This document shows, in pieces, positions 36,301 through 46,384 of a stretch of 64,000 bases of DNA (position 1 is its first letter; each line of letters opens with the position of its first letter). Below the pieces are notes generated by a model. That model saw only the letters and a program-made list of their open reading frames with translations, was not told where the DNA came from and did no database searches. This DNA comes from Holacanthus passer. Its lineage: Eukaryota > Chordata > Actinopteri > Pomacanthidae. The position numbers and the translations under genes are program-made. The DNA lies in contig JAFREQ010000017.1 of assembly GCA_025331565.1 (NCBI GenBank), positions 4,752,001-4,816,000 of the forward strand, in the 5' to 3' direction.

Positions 36301-37224
36301 ATGCTCTACCGACTGAGCTATCCAGGCTCTGAGAGGCACACTGAAACAGCATTACAGGACCTTATGATAAGAGAAGCTATTTCTTATATTGATCTGTCTC
36401 TGCTTCAGGCATCGTGGTGGACGATTTGGTGATGCAGCTGGTTGGACTGAGATACACGGAGCCGGACATGACCATCAGTTACCCCGGCTTCCTGTACCTG
36501 CTGATGAAACTGGAGAGCATGATCCGTAAGAGAGGGAGATGGGAAAGACGGAGGGGGTTTGGTTCAGACAAATGACACATTGCCACAGTTTTTATTACAT
36601 AAAGAGGAGCTGATTGCTAAAAATGATGAACAATCACATGCTATAATATTTAAACACTGAATTAAATTGAAAAATGCAACATTTGGGTTTCGCCTGTCAG
36701 CAGCGATTTGGCATTTGAAAGACTTCACATAGTTTGTTCTGGCTCACATCAAGGCCAGATGAGTGGACTCTACTCACCTGGATCTACAGGCAGGACGACA
36801 TAGAAACAATTATTTCCTCACAGCTCAAATGTTTCTCACTTGTTCATTGTTTTTGTCCTGTCTTGCAGACAAATTTCAAGCGTACGACATGGTGGGAATG
36901 GGAACCATAACTGTCAGCTTCAGACAGGTGTGAACATAGATTTTCATTTTCATCTTTATATGATTTAGTAATAAATACTTTGACTAGAGAATTGAAAAAA
37001 ATACAAAATTAGAGGTAACAGATGATACATGGCACATTTATTTTACTTTTATTATATGAATGACTTTAATAGCTACATCTCGGTTTGCCAGGTTGTTCAT
37101 GAAACCTGTCAGACATGAAAATGAAGCATATTCATATTAATAGTGGTCAAACCAAGTGATTGCAACTAAATGTTTTCTGGTCTCTGATTGGTTCCAGTGG
37201 CTCCACATGACCATGTACAACTGA
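21616..37224 (+). CDS. capn12: Calpain cysteine protease, likely calpain-12
   Basis: Complete classical calpain, a cytosolic Ca2+-regulated cysteine protease. Coding exons: 21616-21864, 25238-25307, 26393-26511, 26728-26861, 27378-27549, 27716-27787, 28010-28101, 28744-28818, 29257-29417, 30201-30358, 30809-31017, 31353-31398, 32465-32539, 32882-32942, 33869-33933, 34858-34926, 35199-35277, 36409-36525, 36869-36927, 37198-37224. They total 2109 nt, giving 702 aa, with every phase joining. The protease core holds Gln103, catalytic Cys109 (KLNDCWLLSAIASL), His263 (RHAYSLT) and Asn287-Pro-Trp (LVRILNPWGNTEWEG). The C2-like domain spans about residues 325-505. The penta-EF-hand domain spans about 525-702 and ends QWLHMTMYN. 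EF loops at 586-597 and 616-627 lack key ligands or the central Gly. The calpain family is certain. Calpain-12 is inferred from linkage to eif3k and actn4 and from SSRREVVLRSSLPPGRYIIV; another classical calpain is possible. Its introns hold four tRNA-Lys genes and several repeats. Confidence 0.93.
21995..22400 (+). repeat. Teleost interspersed repeat (TACTTGTACTTT family) in calpain intron 1
   Basis: Phrases such as GAGGTACTTGTACTTTGAGTA, TACATTTCAGAGTATTATTC and GACTTGAGTACTTC, with many spaced AGTACTT units, match a widespread teleost repeat that I recognise. A related copy is at 30435-30640. A further fragment (GTGTAAAAGTACTTTGAC) lies at about 22502-22560. The copy looks rearranged. Confidence 0.65.
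22823..22867 (+). repeat. (AG)22 microsatellite
   Basis: An uninterrupted AG tract in calpain intron 1, followed 40 bases later by a CTCTT tandem run at about 22908-22927 that is partly complementary to it. Confidence 0.95.
24484..24559 (+). repeat. (CA)n microsatellite, about 75 bases
   Basis: A long CA tract with one early T interruption, in calpain intron 1 some 680 bases before exon 2. Confidence 0.97.
28443..28515 (+). repeat. tRNA-like relic, possible SINE head
   Basis: An A-box-like TTGGTGCAGTCAGTAAG (from about 28450) and a B-box-like GGGTTTGAATCCCC (from about 28493) are spaced as in a tRNA. CAGGG and CCCCTG around the T-loop can pair. The anticodon and acceptor arms do not fold convincingly, so this is a tRNA pseudogene or the head of a tRNA-derived SINE, not a working tRNA. 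It lies in calpain intron 7. Confidence 0.45.
30139..30194 (+). repeat. (GT)28 microsatellite abutting the calpain exon 10 acceptor
   Basis: A perfect GT tract that ends six bases before exon 10 (only TTTCAG intervenes), so it replaces most of a normal polypyrimidine tract. Confidence 0.97.
30361..30393 (+). repeat. (AC)16 microsatellite abutting the calpain exon 10 donor
   Basis: A perfect AC tract that begins directly after the GT of the exon 10 donor. In the transcript it is complementary to the GU tract on the other side of the same exon. Confidence 0.97.
30435..30640 (+). repeat. Teleost interspersed repeat (TACTTGTACTTT family) in calpain intron 10
   Basis: GTACATTTACTGAAGTACTG, TTGAGGTACTTGTACTTTAC, TTCCATTTCATGCTCCTTTA and GTAAGTTACTTTTCAGGTCA appear in the order of a common teleost repeat. 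It is related to 21995-22400 but better preserved. Confidence 0.7.
31630..31702 (-). tRNA. tRNA-Lys (anticodon UUU), copy 1
   Basis: A 73-nt gene on the minus strand, in calpain intron 12, antisense to the host. The cloverleaf folds fully: acceptor GCCTGGA with TTCAGGC, D-stem GCTC/GAGC, anticodon stem TCAGA/TCTGA around loop CTTTTAA (anticodon TTT), T-stem CAGGG/CCCTG around TTCAAGT, discriminator G. CCA is not encoded and there is no intron. The A and B boxes are intact, and a TTTT run for RNA polymerase III termination follows at about 10 nt. It is identical to the three other copies. Confidence 0.97.
34062..34134 (+). tRNA. tRNA-Lys (anticodon UUU), copy 2
   Basis: A 73-nt gene in calpain intron 15, the only copy in the same direction as the host gene. 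Sequence and fold are identical to copy 1. A TTTT terminator lies at 34142-34145. Because it is co-oriented, the host pre-mRNA also contains the tRNA sequence. Copy 3 lies inverted in the same intron, 424 bases away. Confidence 0.97.
34559..34631 (-). tRNA. tRNA-Lys (anticodon UUU), copy 3
   Basis: A 73-nt gene on the minus strand in calpain intron 15, identical to the other copies. With shared flanks it forms one arm of an 89-bp perfect inverted repeat with copy 2 (34058-34146 and 34547-34635). A TTTT terminator follows the 3' end. Its flanks resemble those of copy 4: CACTCTTTAGTATTTG against TACTCTTTAGTACTTTG on one side, and CTCTGAGA followed by TGAAACAGCA on the other. This points to local duplication. 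Confidence 0.97.
36255..36327 (-). tRNA. tRNA-Lys (anticodon UUU), copy 4
   Basis: A 73-nt gene on the minus strand in calpain intron 17, identical in sequence to the other three, with the same downstream GAGACATGTTTTAGAAAG context as copy 3 apart from one base. It ends 81 bases before calpain exon 18. Confidence 0.97.
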
Positions 37225-37496
37225 CCTGACCTGGTCCACTGAGGCGGATTCATCACGATTTGCTTTGTTTAGTCTCTTCTGTTTTTCATGTGTAGTTTTA
37301 GAAACAATGTGCAGCACACTCTCTTTATTTCTTTGTTTGATTTTTTTTTATTTAGGCATTTTAAACTGAACATTTAAATCTTCACATACACTGTTATACT
37401 ATACTGTACATGTAGTTGACTAATCATTTCATTATTGTCCGTTATGCATTTAATACTAAATAATCCATTGTCTTGTACATGATTGTAAAAAATGTA

Positions 37497-37502
37497 TATA
37501 AA
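37497..37502 (+). terminator. Possible calpain poly(A) signal (variant)
   Basis: No AATAAA was found soon after the calpain stop. TATAAA, a known variant signal, occurs about 270 bases downstream and is followed by the GT-rich TGTTGGTGTTTGTTG near 37518. Confidence 0.35.
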
Positions 37503-40500
37503 GTGGTTTTGACAAAATGTTGGTGTTTGTTGCAGCATTATACTTTATGAATGAAGAATATAGAAAGAGTCAAAGTCTGTGAAGTCCATTGTCTCCAGTT
37601 TGTTTCAACACTACCAGCACCAACATGCTCAGGTGGAGGTGTTTCTTTATTTGGCTTGATTATTAGCTTTATTATGTAATAGTGCGATAATGTCGTTCCT
37701 GCTAAGATGTACGTATGCGAGTCATGTGGTTGTGTGTGAACTGCTCCTGTCGTGAAGAAGGTCGACTCCGTCATCTCTCCCTCTGAACTCTGTCACACAT
37801 TTACAGACATTTCAAACAGTCACAAACATTTTTGGTGCTTCTGAATCTTTGTTGCCTGTTTAATCCGTTTCTTTGGTCCTGTTTTGTGTTTAACTCTTAT
37901 TAAACCCCCCTGGCCTTTTCTTTTGGCCAGGCCGTGATTGAAAATGTATACTGGTTATTTATAGTAGCCTGGTTGTATAGGTCTTCTCTGCAGCTCTTCG
38001 ACAGGCTCTGTCTGTGCACTGACCCTGACCACGGGGGATACTTTGAGAAATGACCCTCTGTTCTTTGCTGATGTCTGGTATGTGTAAATATCCGTCTCCC
38101 AGCATCATTCTTTAAAGTGAAAACAGTCGGAGATACAAAATCCAGAGGCTGTATATCCATGTGTGTGTCTGTATGTGTGCTCAATATCCTGTTGAGTTGT
38201 GTTGGTTCAAACTGGCTTTTAGGATGGCATGTCATACATCAGCTGAATCCCAACACACTGTTTGACTGTTTCTGTCTCTTTCGCCTGTCAGTGTGCTTTA
38301 TTGAAACAAGTGCTGCCAAACATTTTTCTTTCTCTTGCTCTCTCCCTCCTTTGTCTGATCCCACATGAACTTATTTACGTGAAAATACAAGCCATCGTCA
38401 CTGTACCATCAAAATATTATGGACTGCATTGGCTCAACCAGTGGGTGTTTCTGACACTAATCCAGACCAGAACCTCAACATAACTCACACGGGTCTGTTC
38501 ACCCAAATGGCAAAGCCTGTAACTGTAAACTAAAACTACTGTTACTCATAAGCAGCTGTTACAGAATTTGTACTCAACATAAACAAAGAGAGATATCTGC
38601 CTCTGAAATATCTGCTGTCAGCTCAGATCAATGGAGGAGAATTTAAAACCGAAAGTAAAATATTCTACATACATCATGTTTTTCCAGCAACATCTTTTAT
38701 TTTTCCACAAATCGTGTCCTTGTTGCACTGGATAATTAACAGACCAGGCAAATAAAACCAAAACTATCTTCATTATATCATCAGAAGCAATTAAGAAAAT
38801 ATGTTTTTGCAACTTGGAAGAAGCAGCTCACTTTTTGTAAGAATACATAAAATGTGTTGTTTGTCGTACATGTACAAACTGCAGCCGTGTGTTGCACACA
38901 CACAAAAAGGTAATTGAGCTTTTGTGCCTGAGCATTCATACCAGCACCCCTGTGTAAACTTTACCAGCTACATACGAGACTCAACCTCTCTTTGTTCAGC
39001 CCCTCTTTAAAATGTAAAAACAGTCCATTCATAAGTGGCTCGCTCCTGCTAATGAGCCCAGACTCAGACTGTAATTGTGACCAATCACAGAGCTGAGCAG
39101 AGCTGCGCTAGATGGCATCACATGACAACATCAAAGCTGAGATGTGGTCCTGCTTCAGTCTATATGCTGCTCCGGCCGCAGTGACGCTAATCGACCAGGA
39201 CAGCCTGAGCCTGACCTACTTCTGTAGGTGGCTCCTGCAGGCAGGACAGTCACCCTCCAAACCAGCCTGTAATGGATGATACCTCAGCTCAGGCCTTTCT
39301 GTTTTATGGGTGTCAGTCCTCTGGGTCAGTGGTTCTCTAATGGTTTGGATCATGACCTCTTTACGGTCACAGGCTGGACATCAACCACTCAAGATTGATT
39401 TCCTCTCTGAATGCTGTTTCATTTTCATCAGAGGAGGCCGAGACACTGGACACGATTTGATATTTTACACGGAGGCCTGAATAAAGCAGGACATTAAATC
39501 TGAATTAGAGACATGTCTGCTTCCCATCTGATTGAGCACCTTCTGGCCCCACATTAAAACCACCAGAACCACTAGTTGTGCTTTCCTTTTAACTACAGTG
39601 TGTCTGTTTCTGGGCTTTTGTCCACCTCGACAAGAGAAACCTGCATCCTTCTAGTTGCAAACTGGCTTCTTTTGGTGAGAAATATTCACTTGGATCTTGT
39701 TCTCTCATTTCACTGGAGTCGATACAGTGGAAAATATTCACTCATGCAAGTTGGAGAAGTTGTCCACTGAATAATGTGGCTTCTGTTTCTGAATGGTCAA
39801 CATAATCAGTCTCTGTTCTTCTTCAGTCACAGTTGGAGCTCAATATATTTTCATTATTAACATAATTTGTGGTTCAAATTCACCAGAATGAACAACATAC
39901 TGCCTCTGAATCTTAAAGGACAACACCAGTGTGCTTGTGATTTAGCTTTAGCTCCTTATTTAAACCTCCTCCTTAACTTTTTTTTAAAAGAATGCTGCAC
40001 ACTTTTAGATTTGGATTAAATATGTTTTTCAGTGTTGCAGGTTTTCATTGAAGCCCTTGCATTTGACACAATATGAAAATGGATTAAAAGACTTTACCTG
40101 CTCAAATTGTGTAATCCATAAACTCTGTGATCATGTCTGTCAATGATGTGATATAGTTGCATTGTATTGCATTTTCAGTGTTTCTTCAATGAATTACCAC
40201 ATAAAGATCATGTAACTTGACAAAACAAAAATTAATGTTAGTCACTCTATTTTCATATCCAAATTTATAAAACACAACAGCATGATCTGGGAAATGGGTC
40301 GTTATACTGTGTTGAGTGTTAATGATGGTAGAAATGTGCTGATGGTGGTCTGAACCTTGAAGACAGATATCAGAATGAGTTTGTCTTCAAATGAAAATGA
40401 GAAGATCCAGGAGCATTTTTAACTTTGTAAATGTGCCTTTTCTTGGGGTTTCATGTCGTCAAAGTTTTCTCCATGTTACAGACTCATTTCTCTTTAAACA

Positions 40501-41269
40501 TTTGGATATAATATTTGAAAACTTGACTAAGCCTGCAATGCAGTAACAACAACAGGTACCAGCCAACCTGTCACCAGGTGTCACACTGTTTGTCAATCTG
40601 TCATTTTTCAGTGTTTCAACATTTCACATGTTTAATGCTTCATTGTTTCAGCAGTTCACGTTCAAATGTTGGATGAATATTCATGAGCTTCCTCTGCTGG
40701 AGGAAGGTGTGTCAATATCACTAGAATACACAGACTCACACCGCAGAGTCAGAGAGGTGGCCTTCAAAATAAAATCCGAATCCAAACTTGACTTACGCGC
40801 TTCTCCTGCAAATTAATGCTCGTGAATCTGAATGCATTAATAATATTATGGATGAGAAACATTAAGGAATATTGAACAATAGATGAAACATATTTGTGTT
40901 AATAAAAACCAATAGGTGAAATGAAAATGTAATTGATTTCAAAAAGGAAAACCATAGCAAATCAGGATTGTTCATTGTATCGTGCAAAAATTATGTGCAA
41001 CTTTTTCTGCTACACTGTGCAATATTATAGCATTTTTTTCTATCTCATTCTGATTCAACAGGGAAAAATGTGTACATAGTTTTCCAATTACTATTATTTT
41101 TGTTATTATTATTTATATTGTCATATTTTTGCCTGTTCTCCTCTCTCTCCTCTTATCTTAAGAGAGAAAGAAACAGAACCCTCTTGATTGAAACAATCTA
41201 AAAGCGCTTTCTCTGATGTAGGTCAGTGTAGTTTTTGTGGAACATGGAGCAGGTGTCTTATTGTGAAGG
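37503..41269. other. Intergenic region between the calpain gene and actn4
   Basis: I see no exon, RNA gene or recognisable mobile element here. The open frames are short and lack family features. A moderately GC-richer patch at about 39040-39260 (GACCAATCACAG, CCGGCCGCAGTGACGC) could be regulatory. The AT-rich 39900-41130 sequence shows nothing. Confidence 0.6.
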
Positions 41270-41576
41270 GGCTGGCCGGATGTGCAGCCGCGCGCTGCCT
41301 CCAGCTTGTGGCGGCTGCAGCCTGTAGGAGCGGCCGGTTCCTCCCAGCAGCCTCAGTTTTCTTCCCACAGCAGCAGCAGCGCAGATTTTCTGTCTGCACG
41401 CGCCGGATATTCAGCCGCCAGCGGCCGCAGAAGAAGGACTCTCTCCCGGCTCGCGCATCCCTCCACATCCCGCCTCTCTGACTCGGACCGTCGTTGCTTT
41501 CCCCCCCGTTTTTCTTTTTTTGTTTTTGTGCGTTTTGACAGTTTCTCCGTGGCGCACTCAGGTTCCCTCTGCTGAC
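41270..41576 (+). promoter_or_regulatory. actn4: actn4 CpG-rich promoter and 5'UTR
   Basis: An abrupt shift from AT-rich sequence to CpG-rich sequence (CCGCGCGCTGCC, GCCGCCAGCGGCCGCAG, CGCGCCGGATATTC), continuing through exon 1 to about 41870. Upstream CAG repeats (about 41371-41382) and a C/T-rich run at 41500-41528 lie in the probable 5'UTR. The transcription start is not determinable here. Confidence 0.65.
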
Positions 41577-41702
41577 ATGGTAGATTATCACGCCGCCAAC
41601 AGCCAGCCGTCGGCCGGCGGGGCGCAGACCTACATGGAGCAGGAGAACGACTGGGACCGGGACCTGCTGCTGGACCCGGCCTGGGAGAAGCAGCAGAGGA
41701 AG
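41577..41702 (+). CDS. actn4: Alpha-actinin-4, first coding exon
   Basis: First coding exon of a non-muscle alpha-actinin, an F-actin cross-linking spectrin-family protein at focal adhesions and the cell cortex. It encodes 42 residues: MVDYHAANSQ at the N-terminus, then NDWDRDLLLDPAWEKQQRK, the strongly conserved segment leading into the first calponin-homology domain. MVDYHAAN distinguishes ACTN4 from ACTN1, and the variable glycine-rich stretch is shorter than in mammals. The exon ends in phase 0 at a GTGAGT donor (41703). The following exon, which starts the CH1 domain (TFTAWCN), was not found before 64000, so intron 1 exceeds 22 kb. Confidence 0.95.
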
Positions 41703-41825
41703 GTGAGTGAGCCGGAGTCGGGCCCGGCCCGGCCCGGCGGGGCGGAGGAGGAGGAGGAGGAGGCGGGCGGGGAGAAAATGGCAGGAGGGCCGGGATGTGG
41801 AGGTCAGGACCGAGCTGGGCCTCGG

Positions 41826-41845
41826 GGCTCGGCTCGGCTCGGCTC
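41826..41845 (+). repeat. (GGCTC)4 pentanucleotide repeat
   Basis: Four GGCTC units in the CpG-rich start of actn4 intron 1, about 125 bases after the exon 1 donor. Just upstream (about 41742-41763) is a GGA-rich run. Confidence 0.9.
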
Positions 41846-42811
41846 GGCCTCTGTGTCAGGCTGCTGATTCTAACTTGGTTCTATGAGTCGAGGCAGCTTC
41901 TAACATCTCAGCTGCTCTTTCTTTCTATCAAACCTCATTTTCCCCCACTTTTTTTCCTCCTGAACCGGAAACGAGGCGCCACAAAAATCAAACCTGAGCT
42001 CGTGCAGAAATGTGGAGTCAGATTTAGTGTTTTATTTTGGAGGGTTTGGTTCGTTTTCACGGCTGCTGGTTGGAGGCCGATGAGCCTGACTGAGGCTGGA
42101 AGAACCGACCGATATGAGGCAGCTTCAAAGCCGATATTTATTTCACTGTGAAGCTGCTGTGATTCATCAGATCCACCTTTAGTCACTCCTGTGTTCAACT
42201 GAAGGAGGTGGTGAATCTTATTCTGCAAAACAGGTTGGAAACCTGGGACAGATTTTCATTGGCACTCATGGCCTGTTGGTGAAATTCCTCACATGTTTGC
42301 AACTTTTACAAACCTTCAGATTATTTGAAGATTCGCAGCTGTTTTAAAAGCAGCGCAATATAACTGAGAGATAAAAACACACCACAATACACAATATAAC
42401 ATCTTCACAGTTTGGACCTGGATTCGTCCTGTGACTCAGACTGGGACCAGGTCAGATCCACAGTGAAGTTGAGCACACCTGCTGTATGTGCAGACTATTG
42501 TTTTACCTGGTGTCACAAAACACCTACACTGATATTCTTCCCATCAAATTTCTGTAGCCACACGCTCATGTTTGGGCACACAACTCAACGCCCACCTGCT
42601 TTGCTACAGATCTTAGCTACAGTAATATTCTGCATAAATATTTACACTCCAAATAACACTACACTGCTCGGCACAGTGTGGTGCATCGGGTCCTGCATTT
42701 CCTCGTTCTTTGACCTAATACTACACCGATCATCACCACCGTCATCATTAAGATAACAGTCGTACTACTCACCCCCCCCTCGACCAATCAACAGACGTTA
42801 ACGTTCATTAA

Positions 42812-43276
42812 TTATTTAAAACAAGCAGCTACTCTCCTTATCCTCCCTGTCTTCATCAACTCTCCATCCAACTTCTTCTCATCCTCGAACTCTTCCTCCT
42901 GTTCATCTATTTTTTTAATAGATGCCACAGAGCTACGATAAACACTGAGACTCCTTCTTATACTTTTGCTACCTGGCAATGAAAGCCATCCACTAATACT
43001 CACTAGACTAAGGTGACCTCGTTTTTTACTCAGTGTTCCCCCTTTAGGCATCTGCTGTGCTGAACGATCATGTCTGCTCGAAGAAACGTGTCAGCACACA
43101 CACCCATTCGAGCCGTGATACGTTCCAAAATGTAAATGGTTGGAGAATGGACAAACTATCCTGATGATAAAATTCACTTCATGGGGACCTTTGTGACCAC
43201 ATGGACACATAAGATAGCAACTAAATCTCCTTAAATCCTCATAAGGGAGTGGAGAGGCAGTATAATGAAGAACCAT
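42812..43276 (-). pseudogene. Unidentified antisense ORF block, possibly a decayed gene or viral relic
   Basis: On the minus strand one frame stays open from an ATG at 43276 to a TAA at 42812 except for a single TGA (43091-43093). The first part encodes 61 residues with several Cys and His (CYLMCPCGHKGPHEV, then HLHFGTYHGSNGC). The second part encodes a basic region (KKRGHLS, SIRRSLSVYRSS) followed by an acidic cluster (DEQEEEFEDEKK). I do not recognise the protein. A faint resemblance in residue pattern to the adenovirus E4 34K family was considered and is too weak to call. It could equally be chance, a split exon pair, or an old viral insertion. No promoter or poly(A) signal was assigned. 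Confidence 0.25.
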
Positions 43277-46200
43277 TGCTTAACAGTGTGGAATGATTGA
43301 GAGGGTGTGTTTTTTGTGTGTGTGTGTGTGTGTGCGGTGCTAACCAAACTACGCACCCTCTCTTATTCACTAACTGAAATGACTGGCATACTTTCTAGTG
43401 GTGTGACAGCATGCCGAGCATTGGATTGTGCATTTTTATTAGGCCACTCAGCATTATAGCCGTCAACATCAGACATTCCTGCAGCTGATTACCATCAAAC
43501 CTGGCAGGTCAGGTCCTTCGCTCTTACCTCATGCTGGTTAGTCAACTGTGGGGACTGCATGTTTGTCTAGAGATCTCACAGGTCAAAGTTTCAAAAGGAA
43601 AGTCAACCTACCAATCATTAACAGAGTCAGGCTTGTTGTGCAAACCTGGGCTGAGGTCAGTTCCTCTGCTGTCCCAAATCTTCACTCATCAGTGGAGGCT
43701 GATGGGTGTTTGGTTGATCGGGACCAGTACAGGCTGGGGACATGTCCCCCTGCCAAGCTTGAGCTGGAGGGGGGGGCGGCAAGGGCAAATTCCTGTGGTG
43801 TATTCACGCTCACTGTGCCAGTTATTGCGCAAAAGTGAGCAAATGCCTCCTGCAGAAATATCAAGAGAGACGTGGATATAATGAGTGTGGGAATGGGTTT
43901 GTCCTTGTTTTGAGCGACGAGTGAGTCCATAAGGTCAAAACCAGGAGTGGTTTGTCAGAGGCAGAGTTTTCATGTCATGTTGAGTAACACAAGATGGGAA
44001 AAAGGCAGCAACCCTCAGATTTTTTTTTTGGCATTCTTGTCTTTATTTGGTGTCACAGTAAGCGAGAGGAAAAACTGAGGGAGCAGACAGTTAGGTGGCA
44101 TGTGACAAAAGGCCTCAGTTTATATTGGAACCCAGAACACTGGAGGTGTTTAGGTTATCTAATGGAGGACACCCCACAGATTAGCACTTTATCTCCCTCT
44201 GTACACAATGTAATGCACATACCTAATCTCTCTTTGTCTTTTCAGGAAACACAAAAAAAAGAAAAGGTTAAAACTGACAATTCTTAAAAGAGGACATTTG
44301 TCTTCTGCAGTCAGATTTTTACTTAATTTGCTCCTTTTGAATAAAATTCCAAGTTTCCCAGAGTTGTACAGTGTGAGTTTGTCTTTCTTTGGCAGAAGCA
44401 GAGGTTTGTCCTTGCAGTGTGTTTCCAGTTGTCCATTTTGTACATTGAGCAACATTTCTCAACACCCCAGAGTACCTGGACTGAGCCCAGCTGAGTCCAG
44501 CTAACTGCAGTTTGTTGCAGGCGAAGCTCCTCGCCTGACAAACATGTTATTAAGTCTTTCTCACTGCTCTTGGATCCACCACATGTTCAAACATGTCAAA
44601 GTACGCAGTGACGCCACCACAAGTTTTATTGTAACTCTCGGCACTGTGGCAGGCAGTACACGCATATCCAGCTTCTCAGCGACAGTTGGGCTGCACGTAG
44701 TTCTCATGTCATGAGGCAGGGCGAAAGTACAGCGAGGTGGGTGGATGAGCTAACAAGGAAAGCAGTAAAGTACACAAGCCAAAGGGCCTGGAGCTGTCAG
44801 CATCACTGGTGACTGATTGCTCTTATATGTCAAGGCAATCTACTTTTGAAATCAGATTAATTAGCACTTGTCCCGCTGTTCCCCTCTGATGCAGTAGTAT
44901 TGAGTTAATTCACAAAAAAGACAAAACTTCAGATGATTTAAAAATAAATGTAATTCATGCAACTATGTGGAAAGTGAGCATGCAAATCGGAGCAATTTTG
45001 GTATTTGCAGAAAAACAGATGTGCTGCCAAAAACCAATGAAAACAAAAGAAATTTACTTTCCATCCTTATGTTTTTAATTCCCTTCATTTAGCTTGTGTC
45101 AGGAGTGTGTGGCACTGATTTTTAGGCTCATATCAGCTGTGTTACAGTAGCAAAATCAGCTGTGGTCACTGGCTCTGATGTTTATCTGTCTTCATTTCCC
45201 TATACTGACAGCCGTCATTGTGTTTGCACAGAAGTGATTGGAGCTGGACTGTGGCATGGACTCACAGCTGGACAGACTTTACGGTTAACAGCTGCAACTG
45301 ATGGAAAGATAGGGAGGGAGACACACCTATATTTAATTTTGTCATACAAGAAGTCGGGTTTTTTTTTTCTACTCCAGTGTGTCCTCCAGCGTCACAGAGT
45401 AAGCAGCATGAATTTGTTGGTAGTCAGCCTCCCCTGACACACCCCGCGAGTGCCCAGATTTACAACACACACACTATTTTTTCTTCCATTACTGCCAAGG
45501 TGGGCAGCTGGACACAATGTTAGTTTGTTCTTTTGCCGCCCACTTTCACATGCTTTTTGTGTGACTGGCTGGCAGGCAGGCGGAGCCGGTTCAGATGGCC
45601 TGGGTTGGCTCAGGACGAGCTGTGAGTGACATTTTGTCAGGACAAATGGACCAAACAATGCATCTTGCCATCGTCTCTGCACTGGCTAAGATCTAGTTAC
45701 ATGATAAGCTGCCAGGCTACTTTTTTCTCCCTGTCTGCCTTCCTGCTCCAAAACAACATTTAAAAGAATGCAGGAGCTGAAAATGTTAGAGGAAGGTTGG
45801 CTAAATAGCCCGCTTGCTAAACAACAATAGACAATGCTCTGTTTGTAGAGATTTAAAGGAGCAGACGCTTTGATTGGTTGTCTGTCTGGCTTTTTGTGAG
45901 CGTGTGATTGGCTGATTCAGTGTAGCAGGACCAACCTGACTGGGGTGTGGCACATTTAAGAGGAATCCACTCTTTTGTTGAATGAAAGCTTGAATCATAA
46001 AATGCTATTGATCAGATATCAGTGATTTCTTCCCCTTGAGTCATGTTGTTAATTCTGTTTGCTCTGTCTCATGTGAACAGTGTTGCTCAGTTTAATCTGC
46101 ATCTCACATATGCATTGATACGTATGCATTGTGCAGCTTTATCTGCTCAGCCTGGATCATCTTCAACTATATTATGTGCTTGATATTAATATAACTACTA

Positions 46201-46384
46201 CATACTATAGTGAATGCAAGCTCAGACACCTGAAATTAGATCTTTTTGACATTTGTGGTTATTTAAATGTATTTTCAGAAGCTTTACTAGAATAAAAATG
46301 AAAATCTGGGGCTTACAACTTCCTCATAGAAAAGTGGAAATTTTGATTGAAATTTTTTACAAATTTGATTGAAATTGAAGTTTT

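Larger units (their letters stand above)
41703..46384 (+). other. actn4: actn4 intron 1, proximal part
   Basis: It starts with GC-rich sequence (to about 41870) that includes GGA-rich and GGCTC tandem repeats. It holds the antisense ORF block at 42812-43276 and a TG run at about 43315-43334. A G-rich spot (GGAGGGGGGGGCGG) lies near 43768. I see nothing else in 43335-46384. Confidence 0.7.

Noticed and set aside
41188..41591. Several overlapping frames in the actn4 5'UTR region
   Set aside because: CpG-rich composition lowers stop frequency on both strands. None shows domain features, and the real start at 41577 is unambiguous.
42812..43276. Naming the antisense ORF block as an adenovirus E4 34K relative
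   Set aside because: The resemblance is a handful of scattered residues judged from memory, so it is reported as unidentified.
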